From Candidatus Phyllobacterium onerii (GTDB taxonomy: Bacteria; Pseudomonadota; Alphaproteobacteria; Rhizobiales; Rhizobiaceae), in the NCBI RefSeq assembly GCF_028331445.1, contig NZ_JAQMHX010000003.1, positions 186,001 through 250,000 of the forward strand: a stretch of 64,000 nucleotides of DNA, given 5' to 3'. The notes beneath the pieces are model-generated. The model saw only the letters and a program-made list of their open reading frames with translations, ran no database searches and was not told the origin of the DNA. Shown piece after piece: positions 36,354 through 45,108 of the stretch. How positions within the stretch are numbered: position 1 is the stretch's first letter; each line of letters begins with the position of its first letter. Made by a program: the position numbers and the translations under genes.

Positions 36354-39300
36354 TTACTGAATCTTCGGGTCCAGGGACTTCGGCTCGAGCGTTTTCAGGA
36401 ACTCATCGACTGACTGCTTGTCGAGCACTCCAGTGCCCTGCGGCGCTGCTGCAGCGCCACCCGGTCCGGGTGGCGTTTGCGTCTGTGGCGCAGCCGGGGC
36501 TGGTGCCGGTTGCGATTGTTCGATCGCTTTTTGTGCCGCCTGCTCGGCTGCACGTCTTTCCGCCAAAGCCCGCTGCTCTGCGGCGAGCCTTTCAGCTTCG
36601 GCGCGTTCAGCAGCTGCACGTGCTTCCTGTTCGGCCTTGAGCCGGGCTTCTTCGGCAAGCCGCACACGCTCATTCGCGCGGGCCTGATAGAGTTGCACCT
36701 CGCGGCGCAGACGCTGCTTTTCGACAAGCGCGGCCTGCATGGTTTCCACGCGCTGCTGTTCGCGCTCCAGGGTGCGCTGGGTCAGGAACTGTTCAAGCGG
36801 TTGCCGGTTCAAAGCCAATTTTGGATTGTCCAACGGACCGGCCAGACTGAACTCGACAAGCGGATCGGCTCCGGCAACCACGGCCTTGCCGGGATCGAAG
36901 GTAAAACGCCCTTGCGATGCAATACTCATGTTGGAAAAATTGAGCCGCAGATCAGCAGCCAGCGTTGCGGCTTCACTTTGGAGCTGGAATGTCGAGGTCC
37001 GCGCCATGCCGCCGGCAATCGTGAAGGCAAATTCCGCAGCGCCGGCATTGAACGTGCCCTCATGCAAATATTTGCCAATGGTGGCAGTCACGGCTGCGGC
37101 GGCGACCGGTCCCTCCATCGCGTCCGCCGCTTGAAGAATGGGCTTCAGCGCGCCAGGATTGATTGCGTTGATCGCAAGATCCGCGACCGAGACCACGCCC
37201 GAACCGGCGACAGATTCCATCATCTCGGCGATCGAAGTACCCGTCGCATTGACGGAGGCCGATATCTTCGCCTTGCCCTTCAGCGGCGTCTGGTCTTCAT
37301 CGGGCTTGTAGAGGGCCTCGAGAGCCGTCTGGTCGAGCGTGAATTGTCCGGTCGCAAGACCGGTACCGCTGGTATTGCGCAATTCGAACATACCGTGGAC
37401 CTGGCCGCCAAGCAGATCACCTTTTACATCGTCGAGACGAAGCGAGCCGTCTTTCAGGATAGCAATCGTCTGGAATTTGCCCATCGTGCCAAGAATCCCC
37501 GCCGGGGCCTCCGCGGCATTGATTTTCACGTTGAAATTTACCGGAAAAAGCGGTGCGGCCGCGAAGTTCTCCGTCGGCCAAACATTGCGACCCTCAGTTT
37601 CGAGCGCATTCGTGCCCAGCATGAATTGCGCCAATGACGGAAGGTCGAGCTGTGCGAGCGTCAGATCGCCTTGCGCCGCCGGTATGCCGTTCTCGACATC
37701 GAAGCCCAGTCGGCCAGCGATCTTCCTGCCGCTCACTTCGCCGCTCAAATCGGGCAAGGTCAGCTTACCCTTCGAAAGCTGGAAACTGCTTGCGATGTCC
37801 ACGGGCATGCCATTGCCAAAGCCGGGCAATGAATAACCTGCCGTTGCGATATATGATTCGAGATCTGCTGCCTTGATCGAGGCGCGGCCCTCGCCGCTCA
37901 GCTCGCCGCCAATGTCCCGAAAACTGCCGTCGACAAGCGCCTGTCCATCCGAGGACTTCAGCGAAAGCTGTGTCTGGAGGCCATCCCTTTCATTGCCTTT
38001 CAGCGCGAGGTCGGCCTCCAGTTCGCCCGCCATGCCGAGTGGCAGCGCCGGGAGCCCTATCAATGCCATCAGCGTCTCCGCCTGTGCGCTACGCGCATCC
38101 ATCGTCAGCTCAAGCGAGCGCAACTTGTCGGCGCTTTCCGTGGTCGTGCCGGAGAGGGTTACGTCCATCCCCCCGGTTTTACCGGCTGCACTCAAAGAGA
38201 ACTCGGATCCGCCTTTGCCATGCAAAGTGTTTGCAATGACATTGAGATTGGTCTCCTCGAAGAGACCCGGAAACCGGGCGGCGTTCTCGCTCAAGGTCCT
38301 GATGAACGGGAAATCCGGAAACCTCTCGGTCATCGCCGCAATAAAAGGGGCAAGATTATCGGAAAGAATGGTCGAGTCGAGCGAGCCTGAAGGTTCGGCC
38401 TTGAAGGGCGCAAGCTTGCCGGTCGCGGTTATGGTGGTACCTGCAACATTGCCGATTGTCAGTCGATCAATATCGAAAACGCCGTCGCGCAGGCGGAAAG
38501 CCGTGTCAAGAGTTTCCGCGACCAGCCGGTCATGTGTGACGGGCCCCGCCTTCAGATGCACATCGAGATCCTGGCCGCGCAACTGCGGCGAACCGTTTGC
38601 GGATGGCGTTCCAGTATTGCCGAAGATCGCCGCAAAAGCCTCCAGCGCATCGGCGTCGAGCGCCCCACCCTCAAGCGTCAGTTGCGTGAGCGGCAGGGAT
38701 TCGCCTTTGGCGCTGCGTACCAGCGAGCCTTTGAGCGATGCGCCGCCAAGTGCCAGTTCGAGATTATCGACCTTCTGCAACTCGTCATGCAGGCTCACAT
38801 CGCCGGAAAAACCGGCTCCGGGCAAGCGCCGGATCGACTCGTCAACGGAATCCGTCAGCCATGCGGCGAGTCCCGAGGGCTGACGTGACGCGATCAGCAG
38901 CCGCCCGTCAAAGCCAAAATCGTCCCCGACCTGCAATGTACCCTTGGCTTCAAACTGGGTACGCCCTGGCAGTTCGGCCTTGACCTGATTGATCTGCCAA
39001 GCCCCGTTCGACGGCGCCGCATCGATGGTTACCGAGCGGATCGTCGTATCACCCGCGACGATCGCAGGAAGTTTGAGGTCGATCGTGCCGGGAACAGTCG
39101 GTATTGGCAGTTGATCCATCAGGCGCCGGAACACACCCATCCGTTCCGATGCGGTGGCCGGTTTGGGCGTCGTGCCTTTGGCTTGTTCATTCTGATTGGC
39201 AAACGTGACCTGCTGTCCGTCCGCCTTGATTTCAAAACGCGGATCATTGCCGTAATCGAAAAGCGCGTTGCCATTAACGATGTAGGGATCGTCCACAGTC

Positions 39301-40127
39301 CCCTGTTCCATGCGAAATTCGGGGATGTTGATCTTGGCGTGATCGGCTTCAAAACGCCCGGTGACGCGAACGCTGGAAAGCAGCGGCTTTTCGGTTTTCC
39401 CGGCAGTCTTGGCACCGTCGGCCACCTCGTCAGCCGAGCGAATGTCGATATTGCCGGCATATTTCAGCACACCTTCATTCACGGTCAACTCGCCGTCTGT
39501 CTCGAATGCCGCCGGAATCCGGTCGGGCGAAACGCGTGCATGGACGTTGAGCGTCCCATCTGGCTTCACAGCGCCCGTCGAAGCGGAGACAGCCGTCTTT
39601 GCGCCGTTGAAAAACAGCGTTCCATCAAATTTCCAGGGCCCGGACAGGTCGGTTGCCGACAATGACGCGTTAAGGTTTCCAATCGTCCGGGTGGTTCCTG
39701 TCGAGGCATCGCGAATGACCACCGAGCCATCTGTGATGCGCATATCCTCCAGCCTGACCTGCGCCGAGTGGAACGGCGCGCGCGGCCGGATCGCCCAGTC
39801 GATGACGCCGTTCTTGTCGATGGCCACCTTTGCCGTCGGCTTCTCGATCCGCATGTCGAAGATCAGGATTTCGCCACGCACGAATGGCGCAAGCTCAGCA
39901 TCCATCGAAAACTTCTCGATCGTCATCACCGGCTCGGAACCCGGATCACCGACCTTGACATCGGAAAACGTCACAGACGGAAACGGCAGGAGCCGCGCGC
40001 TGGCGCTGCCTGCAACTGTCACAGGGCGCCCGAGCAGCGCCGAAGCTTCGCGCTCGAAGGAGGAGCGGTAACCGGCCCAATCGACAAAGTAAGGCACAAC
40101 CAGCGCTGCTGTCAGCACCAGTACCAA
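36354..40127 (-). CDS. AsmA-family large membrane-anchored protein
   Basis: At least 1257 residues. After one N-terminal helix (LVLTAALVVPYFVDWAGYRSSFEREASALLGRPV) comes an AsmA domain (GSASARLLPFPSVTFSDVKVGD), long beta-rich repeats, an AsmA_2 domain near residue 1000 (GKAKISASVNATGTSIAEMMESVAGSGVVSVADLAI), and a charged coiled coil (ERAEAERLAAEQRALAERRAAEQ) with a Pro/Ala/Gln tail. Such proteins bridge the periplasm and are linked to phospholipid transport and outer-membrane assembly. The start is uncertain: TTG at 40127 clips the membrane helix, while a CTG at 40160 preceded by GGAGT would keep it. There is no ATG or GTG in frame. Confidence 0.85.
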   Translation of the reverse strand: MVLVLTAALVVPYFVDWAGYRSSFEREASALLGRPVTVAGSASARLLPFPSVTFSDVKVGDPGSEPVMTIEKFSMDAELAPFVRGEILIFDMRIEKPTAKVAIDKNGVIDWAIRPRAPFHSAQVRLEDMRITDGSVVIRDASTGTTRTIGNLNASLSATDLSGPWKFDGTLFFNGAKTAVSASTGAVKPDGTLNVHARVSPDRIPAAFETDGELTVNEGVLKYAGNIDIRSADEVADGAKTAGKTEKPLLSSVRVTGRFEADHAKINIPEFRMEQGTVDDPYIVNGNALFDYGNDPRFEIKADGQQVTFANQNEQAKGTTPKPATASERMGVFRRLMDQLPIPTVPGTIDLKLPAIVAGDTTIRSVTIDAAPSNGAWQINQVKAELPGRTQFEAKGTLQVGDDFGFDGRLLIASRQPSGLAAWLTDSVDESIRRLPGAGFSGDVSLHDELQKVDNLELALGGASLKGSLVRSAKGESLPLTQLTLEGGALDADALEAFAAIFGNTGTPSANGSPQLRGQDLDVHLKAGPVTHDRLVAETLDTAFRLRDGVFDIDRLTIGNVAGTTITATGKLAPFKAEPSGSLDSTILSDNLAPFIAAMTERFPDFPFIRTLSENAARFPGLFEETNLNVIANTLHGKGGSEFSLSAAGKTGGMDVTLSGTTTESADKLRSLELTMDARSAQAETLMALIGLPALPLGMAGELEADLALKGNERDGLQTQLSLKSSDGQALVDGSFRDIGGELSGEGRASIKAADLESYIATAGYSLPGFGNGMPVDIASSFQLSKGKLTLPDLSGEVSGRKIAGRLGFDVENGIPAAQGDLTLAQLDLPSLAQFMLGTNALETEGRNVWPTENFAAAPLFPVNFNVKINAAEAPAGILGTMGKFQTIAILKDGSLRLDDVKGDLLGGQVHGMFELRNTSGTGLATGQFTLDQTALEALYKPDEDQTPLKGKAKISASVNATGTSIAEMMESVAGSGVVSVADLAINAINPGALKPILQAADAMEGPVAAAAVTATIGKYLHEGTFNAGAAEFAFTIAGGMARTSTFQLQSEAATLAADLRLNFSNMSIASQGRFTFDPGKAVVAGADPLVEFSLAGPLDNPKLALNRQPLEQFLTQRTLEREQQRVETMQAALVEKQRLRREVQLYQARANERVRLAEEARLKAEQEARAAAERAEAERLAAEQRALAERRAAEQAAQKAIEQSQPAPAPAAPQTQTPPGPGGAAAAPQGTGVLDKQSVDEFLKTLEPKSLDPKIQ

Positions 40128-40175
40128 TAATCCGCCGATAAATACGAACAGGCGTGCCAGTGTCCTACTCCGATC

Positions 40176-40499
40176 CTATGCCGCGAAGACAACTGCGACG
40201 CGACCTGCTGTCGTCTTCCGGCGCGCGGGGCCGACGACAATCTGTACATCGCGCCCGAGGCGTGTCAGGCACTCGAGCATCTTCGCTTCACTGATGCCTC
40301 GGAACTGTCCGCGTAGCATCAGGGACAGTTTCGGCTGTGTAAGACCAAGCACGTCAGCGGCCTGCTGCTGGCTCCATTTCCTGGCTTTGACAATTTCGCC
40401 TATCTTGGTTGCCAGCTGTGCCTTTACAAGCATTTCGTCCGCATCATCCATTGCAAGATCGGCATAGATGTTACCGCTACTTTCCTTGATCTCAGTCAC
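40176..40499 (-). CDS. HigA-like antitoxin (HTH)
   Basis: 107 residues from the GTG at 40499, which has AAGGAG 6 bp upstream. The helix-turn-helix is KWSQQQAADVLGLTQPKLSLMLRGQFRGIS, and LTRLGRDVQIVV closes the domain. MTEIKESSGNIYADLAMDDADE at the start is typical of antitoxins that follow a Gp49/HigB-like toxin. It overlaps the toxin gene by 8 bp. The antitoxin appears intact although the toxin is frameshifted. The same frame continues into the AsmA gene after one stop codon. Confidence 0.82.
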   Translation of the reverse strand: MTEIKESSGNIYADLAMDDADEMLVKAQLATKIGEIVKARKWSQQQAADVLGLTQPKLSLMLRGQFRGISEAKMLECLTRLGRDVQIVVGPARRKTTAGRVAVVFAA

Positions 40500-40844
40500 T
40501 CCGCTCTCCTTTGGCATGTGCTTCCGCCACTTTCAGTCGTTCATGTATCACATTCATGTCTGGTTGCGGTGTCGCGATGCCCTTTGTCGATTTTTTCTGA
40601 AAGCAATGAAGGACATAGACAGCGTTATCAAATCTCACAGTATAGACTGCTCTAAATGTAGCATTGCCCGCATCCTCGACTATCTCCAGAACACCTGCCG
40701 AACCGAAGCCCTTCAGCGCCTTCGTCTGCTTATGTTTCCTGCCTGTTTGGGCAAGGTGCAATGCATAGCCGAACGTATCCTGCACCTGCATTGGCAACTT
40801 ATCAGATCCTTCTTCGCTGACCCGATCCAGAACAGCTTCTTCAT
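40492..40844 (-). pseudogene. HigB/Gp49-like toxin gene with a one-base frameshift
   Basis: The N-terminus MKKLFWIGSAKKDLIS, starting at the ATG at 40844, is the expected start of a Gp49/DUF891 toxin (RelE fold). The rest, LPMQVQDTFGYALHLAQTG and then LKGFGSAGVLEIVEDAGNATFRAVYTV..VYVLHCFQKKS, continues in another frame. Loss of one T near 40797 (AGTTTG to AGTTG) joins them. In the downstream frame a longer reading from 40965 exists, but its N-terminal 55 residues do not resemble a toxin. The toxin is probably inactive, or the base is a sequencing error. Confidence 0.75.
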
Positions 40845-40974
40845 ACAAATGTCCTAAATCAAGGCTATACCTAAATGGGTATAAACATGCAATATCCATC
40901 ACCGAAAACTTTCGATCATCGGTGAATTTGTAACGCTCACACAATGGTTTAGCGCCCGGAATCAATCTGCGAGC

Positions 40975-42384
40975 CTATAGACGTAAGATCTTGCCGGGAT
41001 TCATGATATTATCCGGATCGATTGCGCGCTTGATCGCTTCCATCACGTCGACAGCACCGCCGAGCTCTGCCCGAAGGAACTTGATCTTGCCTTGGCCGAT
41101 GCCGTGTTCACCCGTGCAGGTTCCATCCATGGCGATCGCCCTCAGATTGAGGCGCTCGACAAAGGCCTCGACCTTCTGGATCTCGGCCGGGTCCTTCTCG
41201 TCGAAAAGCACGAGCACGTGGAAATTACCATCGCCGGCATGACCGACGATGGGCGCTATCAGCCCGCTCTCCTCAATATCCTTCTCGGTCTCGACGATGC
41301 ATTCCGCCAAGCGGGAGATTGGCACGCACACGTCGGTCGAAAGCGACTGCTTTCCAGGCGCGAGCGTCATGCAGGCGAAATAGGAATTGTGACGCGCCGA
41401 CCAGAGCTTCTCACGCTCTTCTGCATTGGCTGTCCATTTGAATTCACCGCCGCCATTGGCAGCGGCAATTTCACCGAAGAGTTCCGCCTGCTCGGCCACG
41501 CTGGTTTCGCTGCCGTGGAACTCGAGGAAGAGATAGGGTGCAGGCTCATAATCCAGCTTGGAATAGGCGATCATCGCCTGCATTTCGAGCTGATTGACCA
41601 ATTCGATACGCGCGACCGGTATGCCCATCTGAATGGTCTCGATCACCGCGTTGCAAGCGCTTTCAAGATCTGGAAAAGCGCATATTCCCCCGGAAATCGC
41701 TTGCGGAATGCCATAAAGCTTCAGCGTCAATTCCGTGATGATACCAAGTGTGCCTTCCGACCCGACGAGCAGACGTGTGAGGTCATAGCCTGCCGACGTT
41801 TTCTTCACCCGCTTCGACGTGGTGATCAGGCGTCCGTCCGGCATCACTGCCTTCAGTGCCAGCACGTTCTCGCGCATCGTGCCATAGCGCACGGCATTGG
41901 TGCCCGAAGCCCGCGTCGCCGCCATACCGCCGAGGCTGGCATTCGCGCCGGGATCGATGGGGAAGAACAAACCGGTGTCGCGTAGATATTCGTTGAGCTG
42001 CTTGCGCGTAACCCCCGGTTCTATAACGACATTCAAATCTTCGCTGTAGACCTTGAGAATGCGATTCATACGCGAAAGATCAATGGAAATGCCGCCGGCC
42101 GGCGCATTGACATGACCTTCGAGCGAAGTGCCTGTTCCAAACGCGATCACCGGAACGCCCCATTCACTGCACAGGCGCACTATCTCCTGAACATCCTCGG
42201 CGGACTCAACGAAAACAACCAGATCCGGCGCCTGGTTCGGCACGTAGCTCGTCGTATGCGCGTGCTGTTCGCGAATGGATTTGCCAGACTGCGCATTATC
42301 GCCGAAGCGTTTCTTCAGAATAGAAACAACCGTCGCGATACCGTTTTCGTTGCGCAGCAAAGCGCCCGCATCTGCCAATGCCAT
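40975..42384 (-). CDS. FAD-linked D-lactate/D-2-hydroxyacid dehydrogenase
   Basis: About 469 residues from the ATG at 42384. The FAD_binding_4 (PCMH) domain includes PDLVVFVESAEDVQEIVRLCSEWGVPVIAFGTGTSLEGH and DPGANASLGGMAATRASGTNAVRYGTMRENVLAL. The C-terminal FAD-oxidase domain has VGHAGDGNFHVLVLF and GTCTGEHGIGQGKIKFL, whose histidines are catalytic and metal-binding in this family. It passes electrons from D-lactate or a related D-2-hydroxyacid to the respiratory chain; the exact substrate (lactate, glycolate, 2-hydroxyglutarate) cannot be told. It reads as a single gene. Confidence 0.88.
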   Translation of the reverse strand: MALADAGALLRNENGIATVVSILKKRFGDNAQSGKSIREQHAHTTSYVPNQAPDLVVFVESAEDVQEIVRLCSEWGVPVIAFGTGTSLEGHVNAPAGGISIDLSRMNRILKVYSEDLNVVIEPGVTRKQLNEYLRDTGLFFPIDPGANASLGGMAATRASGTNAVRYGTMRENVLALKAVMPDGRLITTSKRVKKTSAGYDLTRLLVGSEGTLGIITELTLKLYGIPQAISGGICAFPDLESACNAVIETIQMGIPVARIELVNQLEMQAMIAYSKLDYEPAPYLFLEFHGSETSVAEQAELFGEIAAANGGGEFKWTANAEEREKLWSARHNSYFACMTLAPGKQSLSTDVCVPISRLAECIVETEKDIEESGLIAPIVGHAGDGNFHVLVLFDEKDPAEIQKVEAFVERLNLRAIAMDGTCTGEHGIGQGKIKFLRAELGGAVDVMEAIKRAIDPDNIMNPGKILRL

Positions 42385-42417
42385 TCCAGTTCCACCCTTC
42401 AATATACGTCTTCACGC

Positions 42418-42438
42418 GTGCATTTTCGGGGAATGCAC
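42418..42438. terminator. hairpin downstream of the DUF2185 gene
   Basis: GTGCATT (42418-42424) and AATGCAC (42432-42438) form a 7-bp stem with a G-rich loop, about 70 bp after the DUF2185 stop on the minus strand. The following tract is not T-rich, so termination is uncertain. Confidence 0.35.
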
Positions 42439-42504
42439 ACGACTTGTCCAGTTGTAACTCTGTGTGATTACCGTGGCGACTTCCCGCATGCGAAAAGGCG
42501 GGAT

Positions 42505-42879
42505 CTAATTGTCGTCGTCATCCTCATCATCGTCTTCGCCCGGCTGCCAATCGGTGACGGGGATGAAGCGCTCCTGCTCGCCGGTCTTTTCGAACACACT
42601 GCCGACAGGTGCATCCAGAAGCGGAATGATGCTGGGATCGTAATTGGCGATGGTATTGACCTCGAAGATGCCGCTATTGTCCGGGTCTTCCATATAGTCG
42701 TCGCTCTCGAAACCGGAGAGAAACCGCCAACCGCTATCCATCTCGTTGTCAGGATCCTCGCGGTACATGAAGCGTACCGGATAGCCATCGATCGTGATCG
42801 TATCCGTCGCAATGCAACCGCCATAGTTGCGGATCAATGGCCGTATCTCGTTCTTGGTGAGTCGGTAGCTTTTCTCCAT
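42505..42879 (-). CDS. DUF2185 (Imm33-like) protein
   Basis: 124 residues from the ATG at 42879. GGCIATDTITIDGYPVRFMYREDP, then DSGWRFLSGFESDDYMEDPDNSGIFEVNTIANYDPSI, are the DUF2185 blocks, a family also classed as immunity protein Imm33. The C-terminus is extremely acidic (PGEDDDEDDDDN). No toxin gene adjoins it, so a housekeeping role is as likely as an immunity role. It begins 8 bp after the stop of the secreted protein gene upstream and is probably cotranscribed. Confidence 0.75.
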   Translation of the reverse strand: MEKSYRLTKNEIRPLIRNYGGCIATDTITIDGYPVRFMYREDPDNEMDSGWRFLSGFESDDYMEDPDNSGIFEVNTIANYDPSIIPLLDAPVGSVFEKTGEQERFIPVTDWQPGEDDDEDDDDN

Positions 42880-42887
42880 GGCCAATT

Positions 42888-43838
42888 TTAGTTGATCGTC
42901 AGGGATTTGGCTAGTTTTCGAAAACGATCAGAAAACTTGTCCTTCTCGCTACTCCGCACGATCAGGATGGCGCGCACGTAACGGCTTGTTTCAAAACGAG
43001 CAATTTGTGCAACGTATAGCGCATCTCCGCTGGCAGCATCCTTGGCACTCCCGTCGATCTCGACCCATTCGGCGCCATTTTCTTCAGAGCTCGTCTCGTT
43101 GTCCGACTGCACGTCCTTGATACCGGTCAATGAGGCAAATGCCTGTTTGGCAAAGGACATCCGCGCCGATGCTTCCGGCGCAGTATTGAGATTGGATGCA
43201 ATGATGATGATGGGCTGCATCGAGTTTGCCGCGACATCATTCGGGCCCTCGGTCAAAAGAAAAGTCGCCCCTGCTATCACGCGCACCGGGCGAAACCCGG
43301 CCGTATCGGACACCTTGAACGGCAAGGCAGCGACCTGCTCTTCGAGGCTCGGCGGGGTGCGGATCGTGATGGTGCGCAGGGCGGTTTCGACATCCGCATC
43401 GGACAAGCCTCCCTGGACGCCGTCGGGTATTTGTACCGTCACCATGGCAGTTGTCGTCTTGGCACCGACCAGGACCACCCATTTCCGGTATTTGATCCCA
43501 GCTGCGACCTGGCTGCCGCGAATGAGTTTTGAGACCACAGCGCCTTCGACAGGCCAATCTTCCGGTTGGCCAGCCTCGATACCGGTCGCGCGCAGACCAT
43601 CGGGATTGAATTTTGCCGCGAGCTCAGCATAGGCGTCCACCGGCAGTTCCGTCAGAACGATCGATGTACCTTTGGCGGCATCTTCGAACCCGCTGAAATT
43701 GGTAGACAGGACCAGACCGGGAGGAGGCACGAGCCCGACACCGGAACCGCCGGGAAAAACCCGCTCTTGTGCAAGGCCCAACTGGACGCTTGCCAGCAAA
43801 ATAAGCGCAACGCTTAAGGCGAGGGTAACAATTCGCAT
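42888..43838 (-). CDS. secreted hypothetical protein
   Basis: 316 residues from the ATG at 43838, with a signal peptide (IVTLALSVALILLASVQLGLAQ). The mature protein begins with a Gly/Pro-rich PGGSGVGLVPPPGLVLSTNFSGFED and contains two similar halves (a VVLTELP..AYAEL region and a later GATFLLTEGPNDV region), suggesting two related domains. I do not recognise the family beyond alphaproteobacterial exported proteins. It precedes the DUF2185 gene by 8 bp. A longer reading of 29 residues upstream has no signal-like start and is rejected. Confidence 0.75.
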   Translation of the reverse strand: MRIVTLALSVALILLASVQLGLAQERVFPGGSGVGLVPPPGLVLSTNFSGFEDAAKGTSIVLTELPVDAYAELAAKFNPDGLRATGIEAGQPEDWPVEGAVVSKLIRGSQVAAGIKYRKWVVLVGAKTTTAMVTVQIPDGVQGGLSDADVETALRTITIRTPPSLEEQVAALPFKVSDTAGFRPVRVIAGATFLLTEGPNDVAANSMQPIIIIASNLNTAPEASARMSFAKQAFASLTGIKDVQSDNETSSEENGAEWVEIDGSAKDAASGDALYVAQIARFETSRYVRAILIVRSSEKDKFSDRFRKLAKSLTIN

Positions 43839-43921
43839 CGGGTCATTCCTTCTTTCAAAAGAAGTAGTGGCCTTAGAACGGTCCCGCAAGCTTTTGGTTT
43901 CGCTTTTGTTTTTCGTAGTCC

Positions 43922-44797
43922 TCACGCCAGATTCTTCTGGAAGAAGGCTACCGTCCGGCTCCAGGCGAGATCCGCCGCTTTCTTGTCATAGCGGGCTTCC
44001 GACGTATCATTGTTGAAAGCGTGGTTCGCGCCATCATAAATATGGATCTCGAAGCTCTTGCCGTTTTGTTCGAGAGCCTTCTTGTAGGCATCGATACCTG
44101 CATTGATCCGTGTATCGAGACCGGCATATTGCAAAAGCAGCGGGGCCTTGATTTTGGCAACGTCCTCGGCTTTTGGCTGACGGCCATAATACGCCACACC
44201 GGCGCCGAGATCGGGTGCGTTGACGGCAAGATCATTCACCATGCCGCCGCCCCAGCAAAAGCCGACGACGCCGACTTTGCCGGTGGTCCCTTTGTCCTGC
44301 TTGAGATATTCGATGGTCGCAATGCCTTCTGCAATCGCAGTTTTTGGGTCGAGCGCTCCGATCATATCCCGCGCCTTGTCCTCATCGCCGGGCGTTCCAC
44401 CAGATGCGGAAAGCAGGTCCGGCGCCAGCGCGACAAAACCTTCGAGCGCCATGCGGCGGGCAACGTCACGAATATGCTCGTTCAAGCCGCGATTCTCATG
44501 GATGACGATGACAGCCGGGAGCTTGCCCGAGCGTTCGGCCGGGCTTGCCCGATATCCCTTGATGTCTCCTGCGGATGACGAAAAAACGATGTCCTTGGTG
44601 CGAAGCCTTGGGTCATCGACAGCTATGATTCCGGCCTGTGCGGCATTTGCCGCCAGCATCGGGGCGATGACGGCGGCAGCAGCGCCGGAACCCGCGAGCT
44701 TGGTCAACTTTTCCATGAAGGCGCGGCGGTCAAGCGACAGGTGGGTATATTCGTCGTAGGCCTCGACCATCGCTTGGGTGATTGTCGGCTTGTTCAT
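43922..44797 (-). CDS. dienelactone hydrolase family protein, exported
   Basis: 291 residues. The N-terminus contains SLDRRAFMEKLTKLAGSGAAAAVIAPML, a Tat-like signal (RR-x-F followed by a hydrophobic run). The alpha/beta hydrolase has VIVIHENRGLNEHIRDVARRMALEGFVALAPDLL, the nucleophile elbow GVVGFCWGGG (Cys nucleophile), YAGLDTRIN (Asp) and YDGANHAFNND (His), the triad of dienelactone hydrolases. The substrate is unknown; no aromatic-degradation genes are near. Its start is upstream of a gene-free stretch. Confidence 0.88.
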   Translation of the reverse strand: MNKPTITQAMVEAYDEYTHLSLDRRAFMEKLTKLAGSGAAAAVIAPMLAANAAQAGIIAVDDPRLRTKDIVFSSSAGDIKGYRASPAERSGKLPAVIVIHENRGLNEHIRDVARRMALEGFVALAPDLLSASGGTPGDEDKARDMIGALDPKTAIAEGIATIEYLKQDKGTTGKVGVVGFCWGGGMVNDLAVNAPDLGAGVAYYGRQPKAEDVAKIKAPLLLQYAGLDTRINAGIDAYKKALEQNGKSFEIHIYDGANHAFNNDTSEARYDKKAADLAWSRTVAFFQKNLA

Positions 44798-45108
44798 AAC
44801 TGTTTCCTCTAGGGCCAGGACTCATTAATCTGGTCGAAATGGTAGGCGGCCATTTGTTCGGATACAAGGAGCAAAGGCGAAGGCAATGTTTATCCATTGT
44901 CGAGCCTTTGCGACGACGTTGCCGGGCAAATGGACCCTATCCTCCGGACGCCGAAACGGCTGCAAGCTGCAGTGTCGAACCGCTTGGACGGGGGGAAGAC
45001 CCCGCCCATCGCAACTCTCCTCGCATCTTCTTGCCGTTTCAGACGCCATTTCAATCATATTAATGGGTCCTGACCCTAACGTGGAGGACGAGGCGCGCGT
45101 CCCCCGCA
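44798..45108. other. 311-bp intergenic region without a recognised gene
   Basis: The region separates the dienelactone hydrolase start from the EamA gene stop. It contains the self-complementary TAATGGGTCCTGACCCTAA stretch near 45061, reminiscent of edges of intergenic repeats, and several GC-rich stretches (GACGGGGGGAAGACCCC). No frame with coding character was found. The promoter of the hydrolase must lie here, but I cannot place it with confidence. Confidence 0.5.

Noticed and set aside
36477-37637. A 386-residue plus-strand frame and several others opposite the AsmA gene
   Set aside because: They mirror the beta-rich AsmA coding sequence; no ribosome binding sites or domains.
40796-40965. 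N-terminal extension of the HigB-like toxin from 40965
   Set aside because: The first 55 residues do not resemble any toxin start, whereas the other frame supplies the expected MKKLFWIGSAKKDL start, so a frameshift is the better explanation.
42505-42879. DUF2185/Imm33 gene as part of a toxin system
   Set aside because: No toxin-like gene adjoins it; the neighbour is an ordinary secreted protein.
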